Assembly: GCA_017619255.1 (NCBI GenBank)
Contig: JAFZSS010000041.1
Coordinates: 1-9,695 of the forward strand
DNA: 9,695 nt
Direction of reading: 5' to 3'
From: Muribaculaceae bacterium
GTDB lineage: Bacteria > Bacteroidota > Bacteroidia > Bacteroidales > Muribaculaceae
Part shown: positions 1-6,787 of the stretch, piece by piece
Layout of the letters: each line of letters opens with the position of its first letter
Numbering within the stretch: the stretch's first letter is position 1
Translations under genes and position numbers: made by a program
Notes under the pieces: model-generated
Told to the model about the DNA's origin: nothing
The model's input: the letters and a program-made list of their open reading frames with translations, nothing else
Databases searched by the model: none

Positions 1-59
1 ACTCTGCTCACTGATGAGATGGGCGAAATCCCCATCCCGAGTTTCTCGCCCGATGGCAA
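1..59 (+). repeat. 59-bp exact direct repeat, copy 1 (window edge)
   Basis: Bases 1-59 are identical to bases 262-320; identity ends at nt 60 (a versus g at 321). The offset of 261 nt is exactly 87 codons, that is two propeller blades, so both copies are read in the same frame. The left limit is unknown because the copy runs to the window edge. Ordinary blade homology elsewhere in the gene shows no such nucleotide identity, for example the neighbouring WSPDG motif uses different codons. This is either recent duplication or gene conversion, or an assembly artefact at a contig end. Confidence 0.95.
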
Positions 60-2196
60 AAACATCGCCTACATAAGCGATCAGACGGGCGAGACCGAGA
101 TATGGATGCGCCCTGTGAACAGTGACCAGGCCATCCAGCTGACCAAAGATAACGACACCTACATCCGCGACCTGGTTTGGAGTCCTGACGGCAGCCAGAT
201 TGTCTATACCGACCGCAAGAACCGCATGGTGCTGCTCAATGTCAAGACCCAGGCCAAGCAGACTCTGCTCACTGATGAGATGGGCGAAATCCCCATCCCG
301 AGTTTCTCGCCCGATGGCAAGTGGCTCGCCTATTCCCGCATGGGCACCAACGAGTACAGCGTGGTCTATCTGTACAACATTGCCGAGCGCAAGGAATATC
401 CTGTGACTGATCGTTGGTATGACAGCAATTCGCCTGAATTCAGCAGTGACGGCAAATACCTGATTTTTGCCTCAGGCCGTGACTTTAATCCCATCTACAG
501 CAGCATTGAGTGGAACTTTGCCTACCGTGAGATGGAAGGCATATACCTAGTGATGCTTTCTAAGGACACACCCTCTCCTTTCCTGCCCAAGGACGACCAG
601 GTAATGGGAGGTGGCAACAAGGAGAAAGAGACGCCCGCCGCTGCCCCCAAGGACAAGAAAAGTAAGGGAGGCAAAGCCCAGGCAGACGCTAACGCCATGC
701 GCATCGACATCGAAGGCATCACCGACCGCATTGTTAAGTTGCCTCTGGGTGCCGGCAGTTATGGCAATTTCGTGTGCAACGGCACTCACCTGTGGTACAG
801 CAACCGTGGCGGAGTGCGTGTGTTTGACTTTGAGGAACAGAAAGACGAGTCAATTGCCGACAGGGCCATGATGTTCCCCTCGGCCGACGGCAAGACCGCA
901 GCCTTCCTCAAGGGCGAGGAACTCTACATTGTTCCCCTGACACCGCGCAAGGCCGACCTGAGCGAACCCGTCAACCTCGACGACATGATTGCCACGGTCA
1001 ACTATGACCAGGAGTGGAACCAAATCTTCAACGAAGCTTGGCGCGCCTACCGCGACGGCTTCTACCTGGAGAATATGCACGGCGTGGACTGGCAGGCAAT
1101 GCATGACAAATATGCTGCCCTGCTGCCCTATGTCAAGAACCGATTGGATTTGACTTATGTCATCGGTGGCATGATTAGTGAGCTCGCTGTAGGCCACGCC
1201 TATGTCAACGGCGGTGACCACATCATGGTTGATGAGCACAATATCGGCATGTTAGGTGCTGAGCTGGAACAGGTGGCTGATGGTTATAAGATTACTAAAA
1301 TCCTGCGCGGAGCCCCCGATCGCGAGTCATTGCGCTCGCCACTGCTGGAGCCGGGTATGAATATTAAGGAGGGTGATGTTATCACTGCCGTCGACGGTGT
1401 CAGTGCCAAGGGTGTGAATAACATTTACACTCTCTTGCGTGACAAGGCAGGCGTGATGACCGAACTGACGCTTGCCGGAGGCCGCAAGGTCGTCGTCAAG
1501 CCCATCCAGGACGAGTATCCCCTGTACCACTATGAGTGGGTACAGCACAACATCGACTATGTAAGCGAAAAATCCGGCGGCCGTGTGGGCTATGTCTATA
1601 TCCCCGACATGGGTCCCGAGGGCCTGCGAGAATTCTCGCGTTACTTCTTCGCCCAGACCGACAAGGAGGCGCTCATCGTTGACGACCGAGGCAACGGTGG
1701 CGGCAACATCTCGCCGATGGTCATTGAGCGCCTGCTGCGTCAACCCTACCGCCTGACCATGTACCGTGGCAGTAACTACAACGGCACCACCCCCGAGCGC
1801 ACGCTCGTTGGCCCCAAGGTCCTCCTGGTAAACAAGTATAGCGCCAGTGACGGCGACCTCTTCCCCTGGAGTTTCAAGGAGAACAAGATTGGTCCAGTCA
1901 TCGGCACTCGTTCATGGGGCGGCATCGTGGGCATCAGCGGCTCACTGCCTTACATGGACGGCACCGACATCCGCGTCCCCTTCTTCACCAACTATGACAC
2001 GCGTGGCAACTGGATTGTCGAGAATCATGGAGTTGACCCCGACATCGTTATTGATAATGACCCTGTGATGGAATTCAACGGCATTGACCAACAGCTTGAC
2101 AAGGCCATCGAGGTCATCCTCGAGTTGCTCAAGGACCGCCAGCCCATGCCGGGTACTCCCGCTCCCCGCACCCTTAAGGATCTGGGTGTGGAGTAA
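1..2196 (+). CDS. Tricorn-like S41 family protease, 5' truncated
   Basis: The frame is open from nt 1 with no start, so the N-terminus lies outside the window. About 731 residues are visible; family members are usually about 1,050-1,100, so roughly 350 are missing. Residues here are numbered from nt 1. Beta-propeller (PD40) blades are marked by SPDG-type motifs at nt 43, 178, 304 and 439, spaced 45, 42 and 45 residues. A Lys/Ala-rich low-complexity linker (nt ~607-697) interrupts the propeller, as I recall for Bacteroidota members. Next come the tricorn C1 helical domain (nt ~1000-1220), a PDZ domain (nt ~1340-1510) and the S41 core. Candidate catalytic residues are His399 (VGHAYV), the second Ser of SASDG (Ser616) and Glu674 (ENHGVDPD); DDRGNGGG at 561-568 is the usual S41 strand. 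The family degrades oligopeptides. The signal peptide is unseen, so location is unknown. A terminator follows. The first 59 nt are suspicious (see repeat). Confidence 0.9.
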   Translation, partial: TLLTDEMGEIPIPSFSPDGKNIAYISDQTGETEIWMRPVNSDQAIQLTKDNDTYIRDLVWSPDGSQIVYTDRKNRMVLLNVKTQAKQTLLTDEMGEIPIPSFSPDGKWLAYSRMGTNEYSVVYLYNIAERKEYPVTDRWYDSNSPEFSSDGKYLIFASGRDFNPIYSSIEWNFAYREMEGIYLVMLSKDTPSPFLPKDDQVMGGGNKEKETPAAAPKDKKSKGGKAQADANAMRIDIEGITDRIVKLPLGAGSYGNFVCNGTHLWYSNRGGVRVFDFEEQKDESIADRAMMFPSADGKTAAFLKGEELYIVPLTPRKADLSEPVNLDDMIATVNYDQEWNQIFNEAWRAYRDGFYLENMHGVDWQAMHDKYAALLPYVKNRLDLTYVIGGMISELAVGHAYVNGGDHIMVDEHNIGMLGAELEQVADGYKITKILRGAPDRESLRSPLLEPGMNIKEGDVITAVDGVSAKGVNNIYTLLRDKAGVMTELTLAGGRKVVVKPIQDEYPLYHYEWVQHNIDYVSEKSGGRVGYVYIPDMGPEGLREFSRYFFAQTDKEALIVDDRGNGGGNISPMVIERLLRQPYRLTMYRGSNYNGTTPERTLVGPKVLLVNKYSASDGDLFPWSFKENKIGPVIGTRSWGGIVGISGSLPYMDGTDIRVPFFTNYDTRGNWIVENHGVDPDIVIDNDPVMEFNGIDQQLDKAIEVILELLKDRQPMPGTPAPRTLKDLGVE
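262..320 (+). repeat. 59-bp exact direct repeat, copy 2 (internal)
   Basis: This is the internal partner of the repeat at nt 1-59. It encodes the end of one propeller blade and the opening strand of the next (a TLLTDEMGE stretch followed by an FSPDGK motif). Being flanked on both sides by continuous coding sequence, it is more likely to be the authentic location if the other copy is an artefact. Confidence 0.95.
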
Positions 2197-2228
2197 AACT
2201 TGGATTTCACACTGAAGTGTTTTAATAG

Positions 2229-2267
2229 GCATCCGCGTTCCTGTCAAAAGGAGCGCGGATGTCTTTT
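2229..2267 (+). terminator. Rho-independent terminator of the protease gene
   Basis: The arm at 2230-2242 pairs with 2249-2261. Eight consecutive pairs (CATCCGCG with CGCGGATG) are followed by one T-G wobble and four more pairs, closing a 6-nt loop (GTCAAA). A further G-T pair can form at the base. The 3' side runs into CTTTT (2263-2267). It lies 33 nt after the stop codon at 2194-2196 and is well placed to separate the protease gene from dxr. Confidence 0.85.
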
Positions 2268-2350
2268 CAGGTCTAAAATATAATTTCCATGTTCCACTAA
2301 GGAGGTAGTTGCTAATACTGCTTCTATTATATTAATGTTCGTGAAATGTG

Positions 2351-2388
2351 TTGATGGTATTGGGATTTTGTGTAATTTTGTAGTTTTG
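2351..2388 (+). promoter_or_regulatory. Bacteroidota-type promoter of dxr with two -7 boxes
   Basis: A TTG at 2351-2353 is followed after 19 nt by TAATTTTG (2373-2380), matching the Bacteroidota primary sigma consensus (-33 TTTG/TTG, about 19-21 nt, -7 TAnnTTTG). A second match, TAGTTTTG (2381-2388), abuts it and has a TTG at 2360-2362 with an 18-nt spacer. The expected transcript start is only a few bases before or after the first dxr ATG, implying a very short or absent leader. The stretch from the terminator to here (2268-2350) is AT-rich with nothing else recognisable. Confidence 0.65.
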
Positions 2389-2389
2389 A

Positions 2390-3562
2390 ATGGAAATGAC
2401 AAAAGAAAGACGAAATATCGCGGTGCTGGGCAGCACGGGCTCGATCGGGCGGCAGACGCTTGACATCATTGACGAGTACCCGCAGTTGTTTAGTGCATGG
2501 CTCCTGGTGGCGCGTAGCAGCGCCGACCTGCTGATAGCCCAAGCCCGCCAGTTCCGCCCCCACATGGTCATCATTGCCGATGAGCAATATTATGACTACG
2601 TGCGCGACGCCCTCGATGGCACGGGCATTGAAGTGGCTACCGGAAGCGCAGCCATAGCCCAAGCCGTCACTGTCCCCGAGGTGGACACCGTGGTCACTGC
2701 CATGGTGGGCTACAGTGGTCTGGAATCGACCATCGCTGCCATCGGGGCAAACAAACGCATCGCTCTGGCTAACAAAGAAACCCTTGTCGTGGCAGGCGAA
2801 TTGATCGACCGTCTGTTGAAAGACTCTTCGAGTGTACTCTACCCTGTTGACAGCGAGCACGGCGCTTTCTACCAGTGTCTGATGGGCGAACGCATGGTGG
2901 ACATCGAGAAGCTATGGCTCACTGCTTCTGGCGGCCCGTTCCGCACTTTGCCCAAGGAGCAACTGGATAAAGTCACCGCCGCAGATGCCCTAAAGCATCC
3001 CAACTGGTCAATGGGTGCCAAAATCACCATCGATTCGGCGACGATGATGAATAAGGGTTTCGAGATGATTGAGGCGCGCTGGCTGTTCGGCATCGAGCCT
3101 CAAGACATAGAGATTGTGGTGCATCCGCAATCGATTATCCACTCGATGGTGGCTTTCAAGGACGGGTCAGTGAAGGCGCAATTGGGCCTCCCCGACATGC
3201 ACTTGCCCATCCGCTATGCGTTGGGACTGCCTGACGGCCGCTTGGCGAGTGATTGCCGAAAGATGACCATTGAGGACATGGCACAGCTAACGCTAGAGCG
3301 TCCTGACTTTGACAAGTTTCCGCTGTTGAACACGGCCTATGCCGCTGCACGCACTGGCGGTACAGCCCCTTGTGTGATGAACGCCGCCAACGAGATTGCC
3401 GTTGCATCATTTTTGCAGGACAAAATACATTTCACTGACATACACAGAATCATTGAACAGACAATGCAGCAAGCAACACATGTAGAGCATCCTGGCTACG
3501 AGGATTATGTAGCCAGCAATGCCGAGGCCCGTGCCATAGCCGAGAGTTTAATTAGATATTAG
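2390..3562 (+). CDS. dxr: 1-deoxy-D-xylulose 5-phosphate reductoisomerase
   Basis: This is the second enzyme of the MEP isoprenoid pathway. It converts 1-deoxyxylulose 5-phosphate to 2-C-methylerythritol 4-phosphate with NADPH and a divalent metal in the cytoplasm. The product is 390 residues, close to the 398 of E. coli. All family landmarks are present: the NADPH-binding GSTGSIG loop at residues 14-20, LANKE, the metal site PVDSEH with Asp154 and Glu156, the LTASGGPFR loop, HPNWSMGAKITIDSATMMNKG with the substrate-binding His/Ser/Asn/Lys, and HPQSIIHSMV. The start is ambiguous: ATG at 2390 or at 2396 (388 residues). The promoter boxes sit directly upstream, so the second ATG is a serious alternative; there is no clear Shine-Dalgarno for either. 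The gene is isolated from the upstream protease gene by a terminator and is followed after 111 nt by rseP, which could share its transcript. No damage is seen. Confidence 0.98.
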   Translation: MEMTKERRNIAVLGSTGSIGRQTLDIIDEYPQLFSAWLLVARSSADLLIAQARQFRPHMVIIADEQYYDYVRDALDGTGIEVATGSAAIAQAVTVPEVDTVVTAMVGYSGLESTIAAIGANKRIALANKETLVVAGELIDRLLKDSSSVLYPVDSEHGAFYQCLMGERMVDIEKLWLTASGGPFRTLPKEQLDKVTAADALKHPNWSMGAKITIDSATMMNKGFEMIEARWLFGIEPQDIEIVVHPQSIIHSMVAFKDGSVKAQLGLPDMHLPIRYALGLPDGRLASDCRKMTIEDMAQLTLERPDFDKFPLLNTAYAAARTGGTAPCVMNAANEIAVASFLQDKIHFTDIHRIIEQTMQQATHVEHPGYEDYVASNAEARAIAESLIRY

Positions 3563-3572
3563 AAATGATGAA

Positions 3573-3607
3573 TTAGCTGTTAGCTTTTAGGCTTTAGGCT
3601 TTAGACT
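3573..3607 (+). repeat. Five-unit 7-bp tandem repeat after dxr
   Basis: Five heptamers with consensus TTAGnnT, the central ones TTAGGCT, start at 3573, 3580, 3587, 3594 and 3601 with an exact 7-bp period; the first unit departs from the consensus at its last base. It begins 10 nt after the dxr stop. Because TAG recurs every 7 nt, it puts stop codons in all three + frames. Confidence 0.85.
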
Positions 3608-3617
3608 GACAACTTAC

Positions 3618-3637
3618 GGCCACGCCAAGGCGAGGCC
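3618..3637. repeat. GC-rich palindrome in the dxr-rseP spacer (REP-like candidate)
   Basis: GGCC at 3618-3621 pairs with GGCC at 3634-3637 and CGC at 3623-3625 with GCG at 3630-3632, around a 4-nt CAAG loop, with a single A-A mismatch (3622/3633). No T-tract follows on either strand, so it is a poor intrinsic terminator. It is markedly GC-rich inside an AT-rich spacer, and is flanked by TTAG-type heptads upstream and AAACTGA/AAACTAA heptads (3642-3655) downstream, which are roughly inverse in sense. It may be a dispersed palindromic element or an mRNA stabiliser between dxr and rseP. Confidence 0.55.
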
Positions 3638-3673
3638 CTACAAACTGAAAACTAAAACAAAAAACTATAGTAA

Positions 3674-5095
3674 ATGAGCACAACATTTTGGATTAAAGCC
3701 GTTGAGCTGATACTGGCTCTGGGAATCCTTGTAATGATTCATGAGTTAGGACATTACTTTTTCGCCCGCATTTTTGGTGTATGGGTTGAGAAATTCTATT
3801 TGTTTTTCAATCCATGGTTCACTGTTGCCAAATGGAAACCAGGCAAATATGTCAAATGGTTCTCCCATGGCAAGGAAATGGCCGTAGCGGGTGACAATAA
3901 CCCCAACGAGAACAAGAAATCATGGCGTGCTACCGAATACGGCTTGGGTTGGTTGCCCCTGGGTGGCTATTGTGCCATCTCGGGCATGATCGACGAGTCA
4001 ATGAACACCGAGGCCATGAAGGAGCCCGCTAAACCCTATGAATTCCGCAGCAAACCCGCATGGCAGCGTCTGCTGATTATGCTGGGCGGTGTGCTGTTTA
4101 ATTTTCTGCTGGCTGTAGTCATCTATGCCGGTATAGTCTACAGTGTGGGAGAAAAATATGTCACTTTTGCTGATGCGACAGATGGCATGATCTATAGCGA
4201 TAGCGCCCATAAGGCTGGTTTTGTCGATGGTGATATCCCTTTACTGGTTGACGGCAAGCCGCTTGATCGCCCCGATGCCGGCAGTATTCAGGCTATGCTG
4301 ACGGGTAAGGAAGTGAAGGTGTTGCGTAATCACAAGGACACGATCTCCATCCCCATCCCTAAGGACTTCATCTTCCAGGTCAACAAGGATGCTGAGGGAG
4401 GACAATCGTTCCTCATGTACAGCATCCCCTTGATTGTGGATCAGGTGCAACCCGGCATGGGCGGCTTAAAAGCCGGCTTGCAGAAAGGCGACCGCTTGAT
4501 AGCTGTCGATGGCGTGCCCACCCCGGACATCACATCTTTCTCTAAGGAATTGGAAAAGCACAAGGGGGCAAATGTTACGCTCACCTACCAGCGTGATGGT
4601 CAAGTGCTCACAGCCGCTGATGTGCCCATTGATGACAATGGTATGCTCGGCGTTACTAAAGTCGTTGATCCGGCAAAGATTTACAAAGCCACCATCATCC
4701 GCTACAATATCCTGCAATCAATCCCCCGAGGTATCGAGATGGGTTGGGATAAGATGGTCAACTATGTGAAGCAGCTGAAGTATATCTTCACTCCTCAAGG
4801 AGCGCAGAGCCTGGGAGGTTTCGGAGCTATCGGCAGTTTCTTCCCTGAGACATGGAATTGGCTGGAGTTTTGGGATATCACGGCTTTCATCTCAGTTATC
4901 CTGGCAGTGATGAACCTCTTGCCCATTCCAGCACTTGATGGTGGCCATGTGATGTTCCTGCTCTATGAAATGGTAACGGGCCGCCAACCGAGTATCAAGT
5001 TTTTGGAGAAAGCACAGATCATAGGCATGGCACTATTGCTTGCCCTGTTGCTGTTCGCTAACGGAAATGACATCTATAGATACTTTTTCAAATGA
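3674..5095 (+). CDS. rseP: RseP-type site-2 intramembrane zinc metalloprotease
   Basis: An inner-membrane M50 protease that cleaves membrane-spanning substrates, classically anti-sigma factors and remnant signal peptides; its Bacteroidota substrates cannot be told from the sequence. The 473 residues show a first membrane helix (~10-30) carrying the zinc motif HELGH (His23, Glu24, His27). The cytoplasmic-side loop ends in the family stretch YEFRSKPAWQRLLIMLGG, which enters helix 2 (~133-158). Two PDZ-like regions follow (~172-240 and ~255-330; the second is clear, the first degenerate), then helix 3 with NLLPIPALDGG supplying the third zinc ligand Asp422, and a C-terminal helix (~447-465). The loop after helix 1 resembles the longer Bacteroidota form. 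ATG 3674 is chosen because it places HELGH about 20 residues in, as is usual; an A-rich leader replaces a Shine-Dalgarno. The stop overlaps the next start (ATGA). Confidence 0.97.
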   Translation: MSTTFWIKAVELILALGILVMIHELGHYFFARIFGVWVEKFYLFFNPWFTVAKWKPGKYVKWFSHGKEMAVAGDNNPNENKKSWRATEYGLGWLPLGGYCAISGMIDESMNTEAMKEPAKPYEFRSKPAWQRLLIMLGGVLFNFLLAVVIYAGIVYSVGEKYVTFADATDGMIYSDSAHKAGFVDGDIPLLVDGKPLDRPDAGSIQAMLTGKEVKVLRNHKDTISIPIPKDFIFQVNKDAEGGQSFLMYSIPLIVDQVQPGMGGLKAGLQKGDRLIAVDGVPTPDITSFSKELEKHKGANVTLTYQRDGQVLTAADVPIDDNGMLGVTKVVDPAKIYKATIIRYNILQSIPRGIEMGWDKMVNYVKQLKYIFTPQGAQSLGGFGAIGSFFPETWNWLEFWDITAFISVILAVMNLLPIPALDGGHVMFLLYEMVTGRQPSIKFLEKAQIIGMALLLALLLFANGNDIYRYFFK

Positions 5096-6279
5096 CCTAT
5101 AAATCCGTAACACTGAAACGAGGCAAAGAGAAATCCCTTGAGCGCCTGCATCCGTGGGTGTTCTCAGGAGCCATCGCTACTGCCGAAGAGACCATCGAGG
5201 AAGGTGACCTGGTGACTGTATATGCCCATGACGGCACTCTTATCGGTAACGGTCATTCTCAGATTGGGAGCATTGCCGTAAGGATGCTCACCTTTGACGA
5301 TACCGCCATCGACGAGGCCTTCTACCAGAAGCGTCTTCTGAATGCCTACCGTATGCGCCAGTCATTGGGACTGCAGCGCGAGGACAACAATGCCTTCCGC
5401 CTGGTACACGGCGAGGGCGATTTCCTGCCTGGCCTGGTGGTGGACATTTATGGTCCAACAGCAGTGATGCAGGCCCATTCTCCGGGTATGCACTTTGCGC
5501 GTGATATCATCGCTCAAGCGTTGACCCGTTTGCCGGGCAATGTCGTGCACAATGTCTATTATAAAAGCGAGACCACCCTACCCTACAAAGCACATCTTGA
5601 CCCGGTGAACGATTATATTATCGGGGGCATGGAAACCGATGAGGCGCTGGAGAACGGCCTGCGTTTCCATGTGGATTGGCTCAAGGGCCAAAAGACAGGC
5701 TTCTTTGTGGACCAGCGTGAAAATCGACGCTTGTTGGAACATTACAGCAAGGGACGCAAAGTCTTGAACATGTTCTGTTACACAGGAGGCTTTTCGGTCT
5801 ACGCCCTGCGCGGCGGTGCCGAGTTGGTTCACTCGGTGGACAGTTCGGCCAAAGCGGTGCGTCTGACCGAGGATAATGTGGCACTTAATTTTGACGCTAC
5901 AGGCGTCAAACACGAGGCTTTTGCAGAGGATGCTTTCAAGTTCCTCGATAATATGGATAAAGATGCCTATGATCTTGTTGTGCTTGATCCACCTGCATTT
6001 GCCAAACACCAGAGCGCATTGAGAAATGCCTTGATTGGTTATCGTCGTCTGAATGCTAAAGCTCTGGAAAAGATGCCTTCAGGCAGCATACTATTCACAT
6101 TTTCTTGCTCTCAGGCAGTTAATAAAGAGCAGTTCCGTCTGGCGGTGTTCAGTGCTGCTGCCCAAACCCGCCGCAAGGTGCGCATTCTGCACCAACTCAC
6201 ACAACCCGCCGACCATCCCATCAGCATTTACCACCCCGAAGGTGAATACCTGAAAGGTTTGGTACTGTATGTCGAATAA
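5092..6279 (+). CDS. rlmI: RlmI/YccW-family 23S rRNA cytosine methyltransferase
   Basis: A class I SAM-dependent RNA methyltransferase of 395 residues; E. coli RlmI (396 residues) makes m5C1962 in 23S rRNA. The N-terminal ~75 residues form a PUA-like RNA-binding domain (LERLHPWVFSGAI, then EEGDLVTVYAHDG). Then come the family signature GFFVDQRENR (204-213), the SAM-binding motif I NMFCYTGGFS (226-235), the acidic VDSS (SAM ribose contact), the catalytic-pocket LDPPAF around Asp299-Pro301, and FSCSQAV with Cys339, the position expected for the m5C nucleophile. All key residues are intact. The start overlaps the rseP stop by 4 nt (ATGA), implying co-transcription and probably translational coupling. 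The family assignment is firm; the exact rRNA target is inferred from E. coli. Confidence 0.93.
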   Translation: MTYKSVTLKRGKEKSLERLHPWVFSGAIATAEETIEEGDLVTVYAHDGTLIGNGHSQIGSIAVRMLTFDDTAIDEAFYQKRLLNAYRMRQSLGLQREDNNAFRLVHGEGDFLPGLVVDIYGPTAVMQAHSPGMHFARDIIAQALTRLPGNVVHNVYYKSETTLPYKAHLDPVNDYIIGGMETDEALENGLRFHVDWLKGQKTGFFVDQRENRRLLEHYSKGRKVLNMFCYTGGFSVYALRGGAELVHSVDSSAKAVRLTEDNVALNFDATGVKHEAFAEDAFKFLDNMDKDAYDLVVLDPPAFAKHQSALRNALIGYRRLNAKALEKMPSGSILFTFSCSQAVNKEQFRLAVFSAAAQTRRKVRILHQLTQPADHPISIYHPEGEYLKGLVLYVE

Positions 6280-6313
6280 TCACAAATTCCATAAAACAAC
6301 AAAGAAAAGAATC

Positions 6314-6781
6314 ATGAAGAAATTGACGATTTTATTAGCCGCTGTGGCTCTGCTGTCGATGAGCGCATGCAGTGACAAAAACCAGGAACAGAAAGCCGGA
6401 GACGCCAAGGCCCCCGCCAAAACTGAGCAGACATCAAACGATTCAACCAATGCCGCCAATCCCAATGTGAATGTCGAGAGGCCTCAACCCACTGATGACG
6501 GAAAAGACAAAGTGGTCGCTGAGTTTGCTGACGCCAAAGGATCTCAGATCAAACTGGAGAACATGGCCGACGGCTCCATCCATCTGAGGGTATGGACTAA
6601 AGGACAGGACAAGAACGGAACACCTGAATATGATGTAATGACTAAGAACTGCGTCATGGGGCAAGATAGTTATCTCATGCAAAGTGAAGACGGCACATCT
6701 TTTATCGTTAAAGTCGCAAGCGGTGCTGAACACCTATCAATCATGAACGGTAAAGAAGTCGTCTATGACAGTAATAAATAA
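6314..6781 (+). CDS. Small lipoprotein of unknown function (155 aa)
   Basis: I do not recognise this protein beyond its export signal. It has a lipoprotein signal peptide: MKK, a hydrophobic core (TILLAAVALL), and a lipobox SMSAC with the lipidated Cys at residue 19. A charged and Asn/Thr/Ser/Ala-rich flexible linker follows (~20-65), then a compact domain (~66-155) with an alternating pattern suggestive of beta strands (VVAEFADAKGSQIKLENM, IHLRVWTK, SFIVKVA). The frame is open back to an ATG at 6269, inside rlmI, but the start at 6314 is preferred because it gives a proper signal peptide. After the Cys the residues are SDKNQEQ, with only weak resemblance to Bacteroidota surface-export signals, so the side of the membrane is undecided. 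It sits 34 nt after rlmI and 6 nt before another lipoprotein gene, so it is very likely co-transcribed with both. Confidence 0.85.
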   Translation: MKKLTILLAAVALLSMSACSDKNQEQKAGDAKAPAKTEQTSNDSTNAANPNVNVERPQPTDDGKDKVVAEFADAKGSQIKLENMADGSIHLRVWTKGQDKNGTPEYDVMTKNCVMGQDSYLMQSEDGTSFIVKVASGAEHLSIMNGKEVVYDSNK

Positions 6782-6787
6782 CCGGTC

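Noticed and set aside
607..697. Lys/Ala-rich low-complexity segment as a frameshift or foreign insertion in the protease
   Set aside because: The frame stays open and blade sequence resumes after it; a charged linker at this place is, as I recall, normal for Bacteroidota tricorn-like proteins.
2327..2860. Minus-strand open frame of 177 codons covering the dxr promoter and 5' end
   Set aside because: It is antisense to the conserved NADPH-binding region of Dxr, and the predicted product shows no domain; a shadow frame.
3573..3607. Heptad repeat as a CRISPR or integration-site array
   Set aside because: Units are 7 bp and contiguous with no spacers, and no cas or recombinase gene is near.
3618..3637. 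Palindrome read as a Rho-independent terminator of dxr
   Set aside because: No T-run follows on either strand, and an A-rich stretch leads straight into rseP; kept as a repeat or hairpin instead.
6269..6313. Upstream start (ATG 6269) for the first lipoprotein, overlapping the end of rlmI
   Set aside because: It would place a polar, charged 15-residue stretch ahead of a proper lipoprotein signal peptide, which would spoil export; ATG 6314 fits better.
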